Assembly: GCA_015272155.1 (NCBI GenBank)
Contig: JACYME010000024.1
Coordinates: 1-34,632, forward strand
DNA length: 34,632 bases
Direction: 5' to 3'
From: Leptolyngbyaceae cyanobacterium T60_A2020_046
GTDB taxonomy: Bacteria > Cyanobacteriota > Cyanobacteriia > Phormidesmidales > Phormidesmidaceae
Part shown: piece after piece, positions 8,602-17,404 of the stretch
How the letters are laid out: each line of letters opens with the position of its first letter
Position numbering within the stretch: position 1 is the first letter of the stretch
The notes under the pieces: model-generated
Seen by the model: only the letters and a program-made list of their open reading frames with translations
What the model was told of the DNA's origin: nothing
Database searches by the model: none
Translations under genes and position numbers: made by a program

Positions 8602-11244
8602 TTACAGAGCATCCGTTGAGGTTCCCACAGGCTCAGGACGTAATTTTGCAGAAATGTCGTCAAAGTGAACCGCCCAATCGTTGACAGCCCTGGGTGTCCA
8701 GAGCCAGGTATAGGGCTGGGTCGGCGCGGTGGTATTGAGCAGTCGAGCGGGGTCAAGGTGCGCGATGTCGCTGGGGCGGCGGCTGGCAAACCAATCGCTC
8801 AAGTTATCAGCGTTGGCTTGGTCGCGCTCAATGCTGGGCTGAAGTTGGGCGGCAATTTGGGCGTCGAATTGCTCTTCGGCGATCGCGTCGGTATTCATCG
8901 CCACGAATTCTTCATAGATCAGAAGCTGGAGCGCTTGGGCGTTAAGCAGCAGCGGATCCGCCGGATCCGTTGCATACTGGGCCACGGTATTAAGGGCAGC
9001 CAGGGCTTCGATTTTGCGATCGGCGGCCTGTTGGGCAAACCCTAGGGCGAGGTGAAGTTCGCCGTAAATGCGACGGGCGAAGGCATCTTGAGGGGAAGGG
9101 GGGGCGATCGCGCTGCCTGCTTGCCATTCTGCAATGGCTTGGGTGCGGTATTCCCGAGCTTCGGGAGCCTCAAAGCCCGTTTCCCCCAGGAATTGAAGGT
9201 AGCGTTGCCAATAGGCCCGCCCCCGCAAAAGCCGCACCACTGCGATCGCCGTTGGCTGATCTGCTGCTGCCTCCACCGCACGGCCATCGAGTAGCGTTAG
9301 CACCGCGTCCGGCCCGCTGCGAATCGTGCTGGTATAGACGGCAGGATCCAGCACCTCAGACAGCGTGGCGTATACCGTTTCATCATCCCCTTGGGCAAGG
9401 GCATCCCTGGCTTGCTCTAGCAGTTGCTCGGCATTTGCAACGGATTCTGGGTCAACGGATTCTGGGTCAGAGGATGGCGTCGCCGCGCTCGGGGTGGCGG
9501 TGGGGAGGTCGGCGCGTTGGGCGTTGTTGAGCATAATCGCGGCAACGCCAATCACTGCGACGGCTCCAATCAGCCCCAGGGTGAACCACACCAGCACCGA
9601 TTGTTCTGCGCGATCGCGGGGTTCGCGGGTGAGGGGATTGAGCCCGCTCAGGGCGGTGAACGATCTCGGTAGAGACGCGATCGCCTCTCCTGTGGCAGGT
9701 TCGGGTTCGCGCCAGCCATTGCCCAGATCCGTGGCAGTGGTCTGGGCAGCGGTGGCAGCCCCGTTGGCAGCAGCGGCTTCCTCCGGCCCAGAAGCTAGGC
9801 CATCCTCAGGATTTTCGGGCAGCGCTTCGTAGATCGCCATGCCCGCTTGTTCTGGCATGTTGAAGACCAAAACCTCCGCTGCATCAGCCGGCATGGGGGA
9901 CGCATCACCCTCGTTCGTCGGCTGGGAAAGCTGTTGTACATAGGCGGCCACCTCGGCATCGGGGTCGGTGAAGGGGGCGTCGCTGGGGAAGGATTCTAGG
10001 GTGGCGATGAGGGTATCGGTGGCGGTGCGATCGCTGGGCAATGGCAGCGGGAGTTCTTCCGTTGTGTCGTGGAGTTGCCACGGATCGAGCTGGGCATCGG
10101 CGGCGCGATCGCGCAGGGTCAGATAGCCGTCAAACCCTGGCTGTAGGTACAAAATCGGCAGCGCCCAATAGTGCTGGGTAGACCCAAAGATGGAAATGAG
10201 ACCCTGGCGAGTGCGGCTGAGGCTGAGGTCGATGGGGTAGCCGCGCCGAACATTTTTGTAGAAGAGCTGGGTAAAGGCTAGGGCTACCTTATCGGGGATC
10301 CGTTCGGCCATGGCGATCACCGCCGGAACACCCCGGTTCACGAGTGCTTGCACAAAGTTCTGCTGTCGCCAGTCCATCTCGGCATCGTCTCCGGTGGTTT
10401 GGCCGCTGCGGCAGGAGTTGAGCACCGCGACGTATACCCCCGTATTGACCAATAAGCCCGCGAGATCTTCCCCGGTCAGGCGTTCGGTCAGCCCCGTTTG
10501 ACGGTTCACCAAATGTAAATCGCCGCCGCTGTCGCCAAAGTCGCTATGCCCGGCGTAGTGCAACACGTGGTACTGCCCTTGCTCTAGGGCTTGGGTCAGG
10601 GCGCTGCGATCGGGCTGTTCGAGCACAGTGATTTGCACCTTGAGGGAACTGCCAGGGGCGATCGCCAGCGCGTCTTGAATCTGGGTCACCTCCTGCCGCA
10701 AATTGAGGCGTTCTTGATCGTCTGGCCCAGCGATGACCATCAACACTTGCAGGGCTTTTCCGGCATCGGGCAGGGCAATGGGGCGCGATCGCGCCGCCAT
10801 CAGATCCGCAGAATAGCGGGCAAAGGTAAGGTTGGTGCGCGTGGTGATGGGGTGACCGTGGCTGCGCAAGACTTCCCAAGGCAAGCGCTGGAGGCGGCTA
10901 TCTTTGAAGCCCAGGCGCAGGCGCAAAATTTCCCGCCGGTTTTGGGCAATGCCCTGGGCCCGCGACCAGCTTTCGCGAATCGGATCTTCGTGGAACAGGG
11001 CATCGTACAGGATGTTGCCAAGGCGGTTTAGGTCGCCGTTGGCGATCGCAGATTGCCCCCCTTGCCCCCGCAACAGTGCCCGAATGGGGTCGTCTAGGGC
11101 GGGCTGGGCTTGGTTCAACCAGTCGTCAACGGGCCACTCCACCTGGGTTTCCGCCACAGGCACCCCATCCGCCATATCTTCGGTGCGGATAAGGTAGCGA
11201 TCGCTGCCCAGCGCAGTAATGGAGAGTTGGAATTCTTGGGTCAC
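8602..11244 (-). CDS. CHAT-domain (caspase-like) protein with a transmembrane helix
   Basis: This 880-aa protein has an N-terminal cyanobacterial CHAT-associated region (about 1-150) and a CHAT cysteine-protease domain (about 155-375). The catalytic His is in HYAGH (about H233) and the Cys in LNSCRSGQ (about C278), both intact. An acidic, low-complexity linker (about 395-540) follows, then one transmembrane helix (about 549-572), a Ser/Pro/Asp-rich spacer and a helical C-terminal domain (about 605-860) with weak TPR-like periodicity. CHAT proteases cleave partner proteins after activation; in bacteria some act in programmed death and immunity. No substrate is identifiable here. The next gene, 61 nt downstream, encodes a TPR-CD225 membrane protein, a candidate partner. 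A 15-bp tandem duplication in the spacer (9440-9469) encodes a repeated DPESV. Confidence 0.85.
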   Translation of the reverse strand: MTQEFQLSITALGSDRYLIRTEDMADGVPVAETQVEWPVDDWLNQAQPALDDPIRALLRGQGGQSAIANGDLNRLGNILYDALFHEDPIRESWSRAQGIAQNRREILRLRLGFKDSRLQRLPWEVLRSHGHPITTRTNLTFARYSADLMAARSRPIALPDAGKALQVLMVIAGPDDQERLNLRQEVTQIQDALAIAPGSSLKVQITVLEQPDRSALTQALEQGQYHVLHYAGHSDFGDSGGDLHLVNRQTGLTERLTGEDLAGLLVNTGVYVAVLNSCRSGQTTGDDAEMDWRQQNFVQALVNRGVPAVIAMAERIPDKVALAFTQLFYKNVRRGYPIDLSLSRTRQGLISIFGSTQHYWALPILYLQPGFDGYLTLRDRAADAQLDPWQLHDTTEELPLPLPSDRTATDTLIATLESFPSDAPFTDPDAEVAAYVQQLSQPTNEGDASPMPADAAEVLVFNMPEQAGMAIYEALPENPEDGLASGPEEAAAANGAATAAQTTATDLGNGWREPEPATGEAIASLPRSFTALSGLNPLTREPRDRAEQSVLVWFTLGLIGAVAVIGVAAIMLNNAQRADLPTATPSAATPSSDPESVDPESVANAEQLLEQARDALAQGDDETVYATLSEVLDPAVYTSTIRSGPDAVLTLLDGRAVEAAADQPTAIAVVRLLRGRAYWQRYLQFLGETGFEAPEAREYRTQAIAEWQAGSAIAPPSPQDAFARRIYGELHLALGFAQQAADRKIEALAALNTVAQYATDPADPLLLNAQALQLLIYEEFVAMNTDAIAEEQFDAQIAAQLQPSIERDQANADNLSDWFASRRPSDIAHLDPARLLNTTAPTQPYTWLWTPRAVNDWAVHFDDISAKLRPEPVGTSTDAL
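9440..9469 (-). repeat. 15-bp tandem duplication inside the CHAT gene
   Basis: The unit ACGGATTCTGGGTCA (plus strand) occurs twice in direct succession at 9440-9454 and 9455-9469. It keeps the frame and encodes two DPESV units in the linker just after the membrane helix. Confidence 0.9.
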
Positions 11245-11533
11245 AGCGGCGGCCTATCAGACGATCTAGCGCCCGGACTGTGGGGGCAGGTACGGCGCGC
11301 CATACCCTAGCATTCCCATCCGTGTCTCGGGGTTATTACCAGGGTAGATCACGGCTCGACCGTTGATTTACGGATGGTTGTATCTGGCACCCCAAAACCC
11401 CTCAAGCCATGCTGTTGCGCAGGAAAAGGTGCGATCGCCCCAACACGCTCAACGCTGTGACCTGTGAGTTCCTCATCTGCAAGAGGCCCAAGACGGGACA
11501 ACATCCCGTGGGCGAACCCCGCGCGATGGGGTG
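11245..11533. other. 289-nt intergenic region between CHAT gene and rdgB
   Basis: This holds the upstream region of the CHAT gene and the downstream region of rdgB. Apart from the hairpin at 11486-11513 I see no gene, tRNA or clear promoter. A short stretch near 11497-11518 faintly resembles the CRISPR repeat, but the match is broken and I attach no meaning to it. Confidence 0.5.
11486..11513 (-). terminator. Interrupted stem-loop downstream of rdgB
   Basis: GCCCA and CGGGA pair with TCCCG and TGGGC around a CAACA loop, with a 3-nt bulge. It begins 20 nt beyond the rdgB stop in the gene's reading direction. No T-tract follows, so termination is possible but not certain. Confidence 0.4.
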
Positions 11534-12112
11534 CTATGCGATTGCGATCGCCCGTAATGCTGGCATCAACTGCGCAAAGGCCACGCCGCGATGGCTGAGG
11601 CGTTCCTTTTCTTCCGCCGTCATTTCGGCAAAGGTTTTGCCAGCGCTGGGCACATAGAAGATGGGATCGTAGCCAAAGCCACCGCTACCCTTGGGGGCTG
11701 GGGCAATTTCGCCGGGGCAGTAGCCCTCTGTTTCTAGGGCGATGGTGCCGTCTGGGCGGGCTAGGGCGATCGCGCAGGCAAAGGAGGCGGTGCGATCGGG
11801 GGCTTTTTCGAGTGCGTTTAACAAGCGGGCAATGCGATCGGCATCGGTGTTGCCATAGCGGGCGGAATAGATGCCCGGTGCGCCATCCAGCGCATCCACA
11901 GATAGGCCAGAATCATCGGCGATCGCCCATTGGCCTGTGGCCTTGGCCACCACCGACGCCTTGAGCCGTGCATTTTCCAGAAACGTTGTGCCCGTTTCCT
12001 CCACATCAAGGGCGTCGGGCTTGAGCACCAGCGTCCAGCCCAACTCCGCCAGGTAGGTGTTCATTTCTTTCAATTTGCCGGGGTTGCCCGTTGCCACCAC
12101 AACCGTTGCCAT
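11534..12112 (-). CDS. rdgB: RdgB/HAM1 XTP/dITP pyrophosphatase
   Basis: This house-cleaning enzyme hydrolyses dITP, dXTP and ITP to monophosphates and pyrophosphate, keeping deaminated purines out of DNA and RNA. The 192-aa product has the full family pattern: the N-terminal nucleotide-binding motif TGNPGK (residues 8-13), ENARLKA, the catalytic DDSGL segment with Asp for Mg2+, PGIYSARY, GFGYDPIF and the C-terminal SHRG motif. Length is normal and the ATG at 12112 starts right at the first strand. The start codon is only 32 bp from the predicted start of the divergent ABC exporter, so the promoters of the two genes must overlap each other or the coding sequences. No operon partner is apparent downstream. 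Confidence 0.95.
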   Translation of the reverse strand: MATVVVATGNPGKLKEMNTYLAELGWTLVLKPDALDVEETGTTFLENARLKASVVAKATGQWAIADDSGLSVDALDGAPGIYSARYGNTDADRIARLLNALEKAPDRTASFACAIALARPDGTIALETEGYCPGEIAPAPKGSGGFGYDPIFYVPSAGKTFAEMTAEEKERLSHRGVAFAQLMPALRAIAIA

Positions 12113-12144
12113 TGTCTGACTCTGTGCTCCTAAAATCGGGCGCG

Positions 12145-14004
12145 ATGGTCTGGACTTTACCGCACATTGCGGCTGCGATCGCGCCCACAGTGCCGACCGA
12201 TATTGACCGGCCCCTTGGCCCGCAGCGCCATCCCCATAACCTGATAGCGTGGGAAAGCAGCCTGTGGAGCGATCGCTTGGCCCAACGTTCTAACTACTGG
12301 AAACTCGCGCCCTATGTAAAGCAGCAGTGGCACACGATTGTGTATGCGTTGCTGTGTACCCTCGTGTTCACCGCCTTTTGGCCGGTGCTGGCTTGGCTGG
12401 CGGGGCGCATGTTGTCGCTATTGGTGCAGGGCCGGGTTGTTGCCCTCGCCCAAACCGCTGCCCTCACCATCGGCGGCTTTGTGATTCACAAGCTGGGACA
12501 ATATGGCCAAGATTCACTGATGTCCAAGGCAGCGCTGGCCGCTGCCTTTCACCTACGGGTGGCCACCTACACCCACCTGCAAAAACTCAGCCTCGCCTAT
12601 TTTGAGAAGGCCCAAACCGGGGATCTTGCCTACCGCCTGACGGAGGATGTCGATCGCATTGGCGAAGTGATCAAAAAGCTGTTTCAGGACTTCATCCCCA
12701 GCATGTTGCAGCTCATTGTGGTGCTGATCTACATGCTCTGGCTAAACTGGCAGCTCACGATCGCGACCTTTGTGCTGGTGCCTGTGCTGGCCCTGTTGGT
12801 GGGCTGGTTTGGGGAACGGATGTTGGACTATTCGCGCCGCAGCCAAAACCTAGTGTCCGACCTTTCGGCCCAGTTGACGGAAGTCTTTAGTGGTATTCGG
12901 CTGGTGCAAGCCTTTGCGGCAGAAGATTACGCGATCGCCCGGTTTACGGAAGAAGCCGAACGCAACCGCCGAGCCAAATATCGCGCCGCGTGGCTGTTGG
13001 CGGTGCAATATCCCGTTGTGGGGCTGCTCTATGCGGGCATTGTGCTGTGTCTCTTTTTGGTGGGCAGTTGGCAAATTGCGATCGACAATCTTACGGGTGA
13101 AGCCTTTGCCAGCTATGTCACCGCTGGACTGCTGCTGATTGACCCCATCACCCACACCACCGAAAACTACAACCTGTTTAAGGAGGCGGAAGCGTCCGTC
13201 GATCGCATTTTTGAATTGTTTGCGATCGCGCCTGCCGTGCAAGAAATGCCGGACGCCACCGTGTTGCCCCCCGTCACGGGCAAGGTTGAATACCGCCGCG
13301 TCCAATTCCACTACACCGCCGATCAGCCCGTGCTGCGTGGTGTGGATATGGTTGCCCTACCGGGCGAAAAAATTGCCCTTGTGGGCTCCTCCGGCGCAGG
13401 CAAAAGTACGCTGATGAACCTGCTGCCCCGCTTCTACGATCCCCAAGATGGGCAGATTTTGATTGACGGCATGGACATTCGCACCGTGACCCTCAAGAGC
13501 CTGCGGCGACAGATTGGGATCGTCCCCCAAGAAACGATTCTGTTCTCGGGCAGCATCGCCCAAAATATCGCCTTTGGTCAGCACGATCTGGACATGGCGG
13601 CCATTGAGGCGGCGGCCAAGGTTGCCAATGCCCATGACTTTATCAGCCAATTTTCCCAGGGCTATCACACCTGGGTGGGTGAGCGCGGGGTCAACCTATC
13701 GGGCGGGCAGCGTCAGCGCCTCGCGATCGCCCGTGCGGTGCTCCTAAATCCCCGCATTTTGATCTTGGATGAAGCCACCTCTGCCCTCGATTCTGAGTCC
13801 GAAAAGCTGGTGCAAGAAGCCCTTGAGCGATTGATGGGCGATCGCACCGTTTTTATCATTGCCCACCGCCTCGCCACAATTCGCAGCGCCGATCGTATCG
13901 TTGTCATCGAGCAGGGTCGTGTCGTCGAATCTGGCACCCATGAGGAATTACTGGCGAAGGGCGATCGCTATGCTCACCTCCACGCCCAGCAGTTTCGGGA
14001 ATAA
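12145..14004 (+). CDS. ABC exporter, fused membrane and ATPase domains (MsbA-like)
   Basis: This half-size ABC exporter would work as a homodimer. An N-terminal type-1 exporter membrane domain of six helices (about residues 55-330) precedes a nucleotide-binding domain (about 375-615). The ATPase part has Walker A GSSGAGKST, Q-loop PQE, signature LSGGQRQR, Walker B ILILDEATSALD and switch His in AHRLAT. It resembles the MsbA/HepA group of lipid, polysaccharide or drug exporters; the substrate cannot be read from sequence. The frame stays open upstream to 12091, but that would overlap rdgB on the other strand, so I prefer ATG at 12145 (619 aa). The gene stands alone and is followed by a convergent 206-nt gap before devA. 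Confidence 0.88.
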   Translation: MVWTLPHIAAAIAPTVPTDIDRPLGPQRHPHNLIAWESSLWSDRLAQRSNYWKLAPYVKQQWHTIVYALLCTLVFTAFWPVLAWLAGRMLSLLVQGRVVALAQTAALTIGGFVIHKLGQYGQDSLMSKAALAAAFHLRVATYTHLQKLSLAYFEKAQTGDLAYRLTEDVDRIGEVIKKLFQDFIPSMLQLIVVLIYMLWLNWQLTIATFVLVPVLALLVGWFGERMLDYSRRSQNLVSDLSAQLTEVFSGIRLVQAFAAEDYAIARFTEEAERNRRAKYRAAWLLAVQYPVVGLLYAGIVLCLFLVGSWQIAIDNLTGEAFASYVTAGLLLIDPITHTTENYNLFKEAEASVDRIFELFAIAPAVQEMPDATVLPPVTGKVEYRRVQFHYTADQPVLRGVDMVALPGEKIALVGSSGAGKSTLMNLLPRFYDPQDGQILIDGMDIRTVTLKSLRRQIGIVPQETILFSGSIAQNIAFGQHDLDMAAIEAAAKVANAHDFISQFSQGYHTWVGERGVNLSGGQRQRLAIARAVLLNPRILILDEATSALDSESEKLVQEALERLMGDRTVFIIAHRLATIRSADRIVVIEQGRVVESGTHEELLAKGDRYAHLHAQQFRE

Positions 14005-14210
14005 GGCACGATCTGGTTGCTGTCTTTCTCCCCGACGTGGTGGGGTAAATCTGTGATGAATGACAATTGCTGAGCCAGTGCAGGGCGATCGCCCATTACG
14101 ATCCTGCGATATCCCCTATGTGTAGCTGGACAATCTGCCCGGAGTTCTTGAACAGTGCGAGCGGGACTGACGGCATCAGCGGTGTGGGATGCGCCCTGTG
14201 CCCTGCCGCC

Positions 14211-15002
14211 TTACAGGATGAACATGCGGCGATCGAGCACCTTGGGATCGTGGGTGGTGACAAAGGTGTCGAGGGTTTCGTCCGATTCAAGGCGGCCATC
14301 GACTAAGTTGATAATGCGATCGGCGACATCTAGAATCCGATTGTCGTGGGTCACCATGAGGATGGTTTTGCCCTGTTCCTTAGCGAGTTTTTGCATGAGG
14401 GTCACCACATCGCGACCGGATTTTTTGTCGAGGGCGGCGGTGGGTTCATCCGCCAAAATCAGGCGCGGTTGGTTGACGAGGGCGCGGGCGATCGCGACCC
14501 GTTGTTTTTGCCCCCCAGAGAGGGCATCGGGCTTGTAGTCTACCCGGTCTTTGAGGCCCACCTGAGTGAGAATTGCCGTGGCCTGATCGCGCTTTGTGGC
14601 AAATTCACCCGTGAGTTCAACGGCCATTTCGACGTTTTGTGCAGCGGTCAACGATTCAAATAAATTGTGGGCTTGAAAGATAAACCCAATGTTGCGGCGA
14701 ACCTCGACCAGTTGACGGTTACTGAGGCCCACAATTTCTTGATTGAGGACGCGCAAACTACCTTCCTGGGCCGATCTCAAGGCTCCAATTAACGTGAGTA
14801 GCGTCGTTTTGCCAGAGCCCGATGGCCCCGTCATAATCACAATTTGTCCGCGCGGCAGGGTCAGGTTAATGTCGTACAGCACCTGTTTGCAAAGATCGCC
14901 CCGACCAAAGGAATAGTTGAGGTTTTTGATGTGAACGGCGGCGTCTTTAATTTCAGCGATCGCCGTCGATTGTGGCAAAGAAAGATTGTGCGGAGTCTCC
15001 AT
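14211..15002 (-). CDS. devA: DevA-family ABC transporter ATP-binding protein
   Basis: This is the ATPase subunit of a DevBCA-type tripartite exporter (MacB-like mechanism). It couples ATP hydrolysis in the cytoplasm to conformational change in the DevC permeases. The 263-aa protein has Walker A GPSGSGKTT, Q-loop in FIFQAHNLF, signature ALSGGQKQR, Walker B LILADEPTAALD and switch His in VTHDNRI. It is the last gene of the devB-devC-devC-devA operon: its ATG shares one base with the TAA of the preceding devC (15002), indicating translational coupling. In Anabaena, DevBCA with an outer-membrane TolC exports heterocyst glycolipids. Non-heterocystous cyanobacteria also carry such operons, so the substrate here is open. 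Confidence 0.92.
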   Translation of the reverse strand: METPHNLSLPQSTAIAEIKDAAVHIKNLNYSFGRGDLCKQVLYDINLTLPRGQIVIMTGPSGSGKTTLLTLIGALRSAQEGSLRVLNQEIVGLSNRQLVEVRRNIGFIFQAHNLFESLTAAQNVEMAVELTGEFATKRDQATAILTQVGLKDRVDYKPDALSGGQKQRVAIARALVNQPRLILADEPTAALDKKSGRDVVTLMQKLAKEQGKTILMVTHDNRILDVADRIINLVDGRLESDETLDTFVTTHDPKVLDRRMFIL

Positions 15003-16189
15003 TAGCTAAACACCTCCGCAGGGTCTGCGGACTGTACCTTGTGCACCGCGATCGCCCCGGAGATGAGACACATCACAAAACACATGGCGTAAAGGGTCAG
15101 CACGCGATCAACGGTCATTTGAAAGAGCAACCCCGTCACGGAGGCAGCCCCACCGTAGAGCAAGCGACCGACCAACGCACCCGGAATAAAGCCCAAGGCT
15201 GACAAAATCAACGCCTCTTGAATGACCACCCCAAACAAAAACCGATTGGTGTAGCCCATCGCTTTGAGCGTAGCGTATTCTGCCCAGTGATCGGCCACGT
15301 CGGTGTAGAGAATTTGGTAGACGAGAATGATGCCCACCACAAAGCTCATCGCCGTCAGCAGCGAAAACACGAAGGCAATATTCGTACTGTCGCGCCAGTA
15401 TTCGCGTTCCTGCGCTTCTAAGCTATCCCCCGGCCCCGATCGCCGCATCACTCGCACATCATTGGGCAAGGCCGCCTGCAATTGCGCGACCAGGGCATCC
15501 ACATCCACCCCCGGCGACACCCGAATCAGCCCAATATCGACAGTGGCAAAGCTGCGATCGCTCTCTTCTGGGCCGCGATCGGCAAAATAGCGCAAAAAGT
15601 TTTGATCACTCATGATCAGGTTGCCGTTGCCCGAGGCAAAATCTGTCCCCAGGCGAAAGGTGCCCACAATGCGAATTTCGCGATCGGCCAACTCGGTGAT
15701 AATGCCCGCCTCCCGTGGCCCCACCTCTGCCCTGGCGCGCTCGTCAATCAGCGCCGTATTGGGCATTTGCAGGGCGGCGAGATTGGCCTGCACCTCCGGC
15801 AGCGTCAACACCGGATCGGCCAGGTTAAAGGCCAGCACCCGCACGGGCCGCGCCTGCTGAGTGATCGGGTTTTTCCAGCGTACGTCACTGAGATAGACCG
15901 GGTAGGCTGCCTCAACCCCCGGAAATGCCTGAGCCTGATACAGCCGTCGCCGCGCAAAAGCCCGGGGCACAAACATATTGTTTTTGAGACGGTTGATAAT
16001 CACAATGTCGCCGTTGAGCTGGTTGATGAGCTGCACCTGACTGTCGTACAGCGCATTTTTGAACCCGGTGAACAGGAACATCAGCAACACAGCGAACCCC
16101 ACGCCGCTGAGGGATGTGACAAAGCGACGGCGATCGTGGGTAAGGTTGAGCCAGGCGAGGGGGGTGCGGCGAGAGAAGGGGGGGAGCAT
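15002..16189 (-). CDS. devC: DevC-family ABC permease (second copy in operon)
   Basis: The protein has the MacB/FtsX-like layout: one N-terminal transmembrane helix (about residues 24-43), a large extracytoplasmic domain, then three C-terminal helices (roughly 270-295, 315-340 and 362-385). DevC signatures seen include YQILYTDVADHWAEYATLKAMGY before the third helix and the terminal SADPAEVFS. I chose ATG at 16189 (395 aa). The longer TTG start at 16240 would add a proline-rich stretch, and the ATG matches the N-terminus (RRTPLAWLNL) of the upstream paralog (MKRTPLALLNL). It is separated from that paralog by 75 nt and overlaps devA by one base. With the first DevC it may form a heterodimeric permease. 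Confidence 0.9.
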   Translation of the reverse strand: MLPPFSRRTPLAWLNLTHDRRRFVTSLSGVGFAVLLMFLFTGFKNALYDSQVQLINQLNGDIVIINRLKNNMFVPRAFARRRLYQAQAFPGVEAAYPVYLSDVRWKNPITQQARPVRVLAFNLADPVLTLPEVQANLAALQMPNTALIDERARAEVGPREAGIITELADREIRIVGTFRLGTDFASGNGNLIMSDQNFLRYFADRGPEESDRSFATVDIGLIRVSPGVDVDALVAQLQAALPNDVRVMRRSGPGDSLEAQEREYWRDSTNIAFVFSLLTAMSFVVGIILVYQILYTDVADHWAEYATLKAMGYTNRFLFGVVIQEALILSALGFIPGALVGRLLYGGAASVTGLLFQMTVDRVLTLYAMCFVMCLISGAIAVHKVQSADPAEVFS

Positions 16190-16264
16190 GGCGGAGGGGT
16201 ATGAGAGTGTGGGGGTGAGAGGGGCGGAGCCTGTCCGCAAAGCTGAGGAAAATGGGTCGGGGGG

Positions 16265-17404
16265 TTAGAACACGTCGGCGGGGTCAGCGGTGACGGCGCG
16301 GCGTACGGAGACGAGGCCAGACACGCTACACATAAAAATTGTCAGCAGCAGCACGGAGAGAATGCGGCCTGGGTTCATGGCAATGGGCAGTTGGGTGGCG
16401 CGAAAGGTGAGGTCGTAGAGAGCGACGGAGATCAGCAGGCCGGGGATGTAGCCGAGGATGGCGAGGATGATGGATTCTTGCAGGACGATTTGAAACAGGT
16501 AGCGGCTGCCGTAGCCCATGGCTTTGAGGGTGGCGTATTCGCGCAGGTGGTCGCGAATGTCGGTGTAGAGGATTTGGTAGACGATGACGATGCCGACGAT
16601 GAAGGAAACGGCAACACCGAGGCCAAAGATGAAGCCGATCGCGGTGTTTTCTTGCCAAAATTGGCGATCGCTGGCGATCATGTCGGCTTTGGTCAACACC
16701 CGCACGTCGGGCGGCAGGCGGGTGCGCATGGTGGCGACGACTTGATCGGCATTGGTGCCAGGAACCAACTGCACAAGGCCCATGCTGATCAGAGAAAGGG
16801 GGCGCGGCGCAAAGAAGCGGCGAAAGTTTTGGTCGCTCATGATCAGCGTGCCGTCGGCGGCAAATCCACCGCCGAGGGTGTACTGACCGCCAATGGTGAC
16901 GCGGCGGCGATCGGCTTCGGTTTCGAGCCCGGTGGTTTGGGGGCCAAATTCCGATCGCGAGCGGCGGTCAATAAACACCGTGTTGGGACGTTGCAGCGCC
17001 GCGATCGCGTCCGCAGTCTGCAACTCCGGCATTTTGAACACCGGATCCTGGGGATTGATGGCAAACACAAACATGGCGCGGCTGAGGCGCGTGTCTGGAT
17101 TTCGCCAGAGCAGGTATTCCATATACAGGGGCATGACCCGCGCCACACCTTCTATCCCTGCCACTTGGTAGAGGCGCTCGCGGGGAAAGGCTTTAGTGGA
17201 GCTAATTTCGAGGGATTGGGGCGACACGAGGAAGATATCGGCGTCAATTTGGTCGTACATGATCGTGGTGCTGGCGAGCAGTGCCCCCTGGAAACCCAGG
17301 TTCATAAAAATGAGCAGCACAGCAAAGGCCACCCCCGCGATCGCCACCACCAGCCGGGTGCGCTCGTGCAGCAGGTTTAGCAAGGCCAGGGGTGTGCGCT
17401 TCAT
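16265..17404 (-). CDS. devC: DevC-family ABC permease (first copy in operon)
   Basis: This 379-aa permease is a paralog of the gene directly downstream. It has the same plan: N-terminal membrane helix (about residues 17-38), extracytoplasmic domain (about 40-265) and three C-terminal helices. Shared landmarks are MSDQNFRRFF, the YQILYTDIRDHLREYATLKAMGY segment and the terminal TADPADVF. Its ATG overlaps the devB stop by 4 nt (17401-17404, ATGA), a strong sign of translational coupling. Two devC genes per operon suggests a heteromeric DevCC' membrane unit, or a duplication on the way to specialisation. Substrate unknown. Confidence 0.9.
   Translation of the reverse strand: MKRTPLALLNLLHERTRLVVAIAGVAFAVLLIFMNLGFQGALLASTTIMYDQIDADIFLVSPQSLEISSTKAFPRERLYQVAGIEGVARVMPLYMEYLLWRNPDTRLSRAMFVFAINPQDPVFKMPELQTADAIAALQRPNTVFIDRRSRSEFGPQTTGLETEADRRRVTIGGQYTLGGGFAADGTLIMSDQNFRRFFAPRPLSLISMGLVQLVPGTNADQVVATMRTRLPPDVRVLTKADMIASDRQFWQENTAIGFIFGLGVAVSFIVGIVIVYQILYTDIRDHLREYATLKAMGYGSRYLFQIVLQESIILAILGYIPGLLISVALYDLTFRATQLPIAMNPGRILSVLLLTIFMCSVSGLVSVRRAVTADPADVF

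Noticed and set aside
11497-11518. Segment resembling the CRISPR repeat near rdgB
   Set aside because: Only broken stretches match (CCCGTGGG and GAACCC) and there is no second copy, so it is not a solitary repeat.
16391-17380. 329-aa plus-strand frame antisense to the first devC
   Set aside because: The devC frame has clear family motifs and membrane helices; the antisense frame has none.
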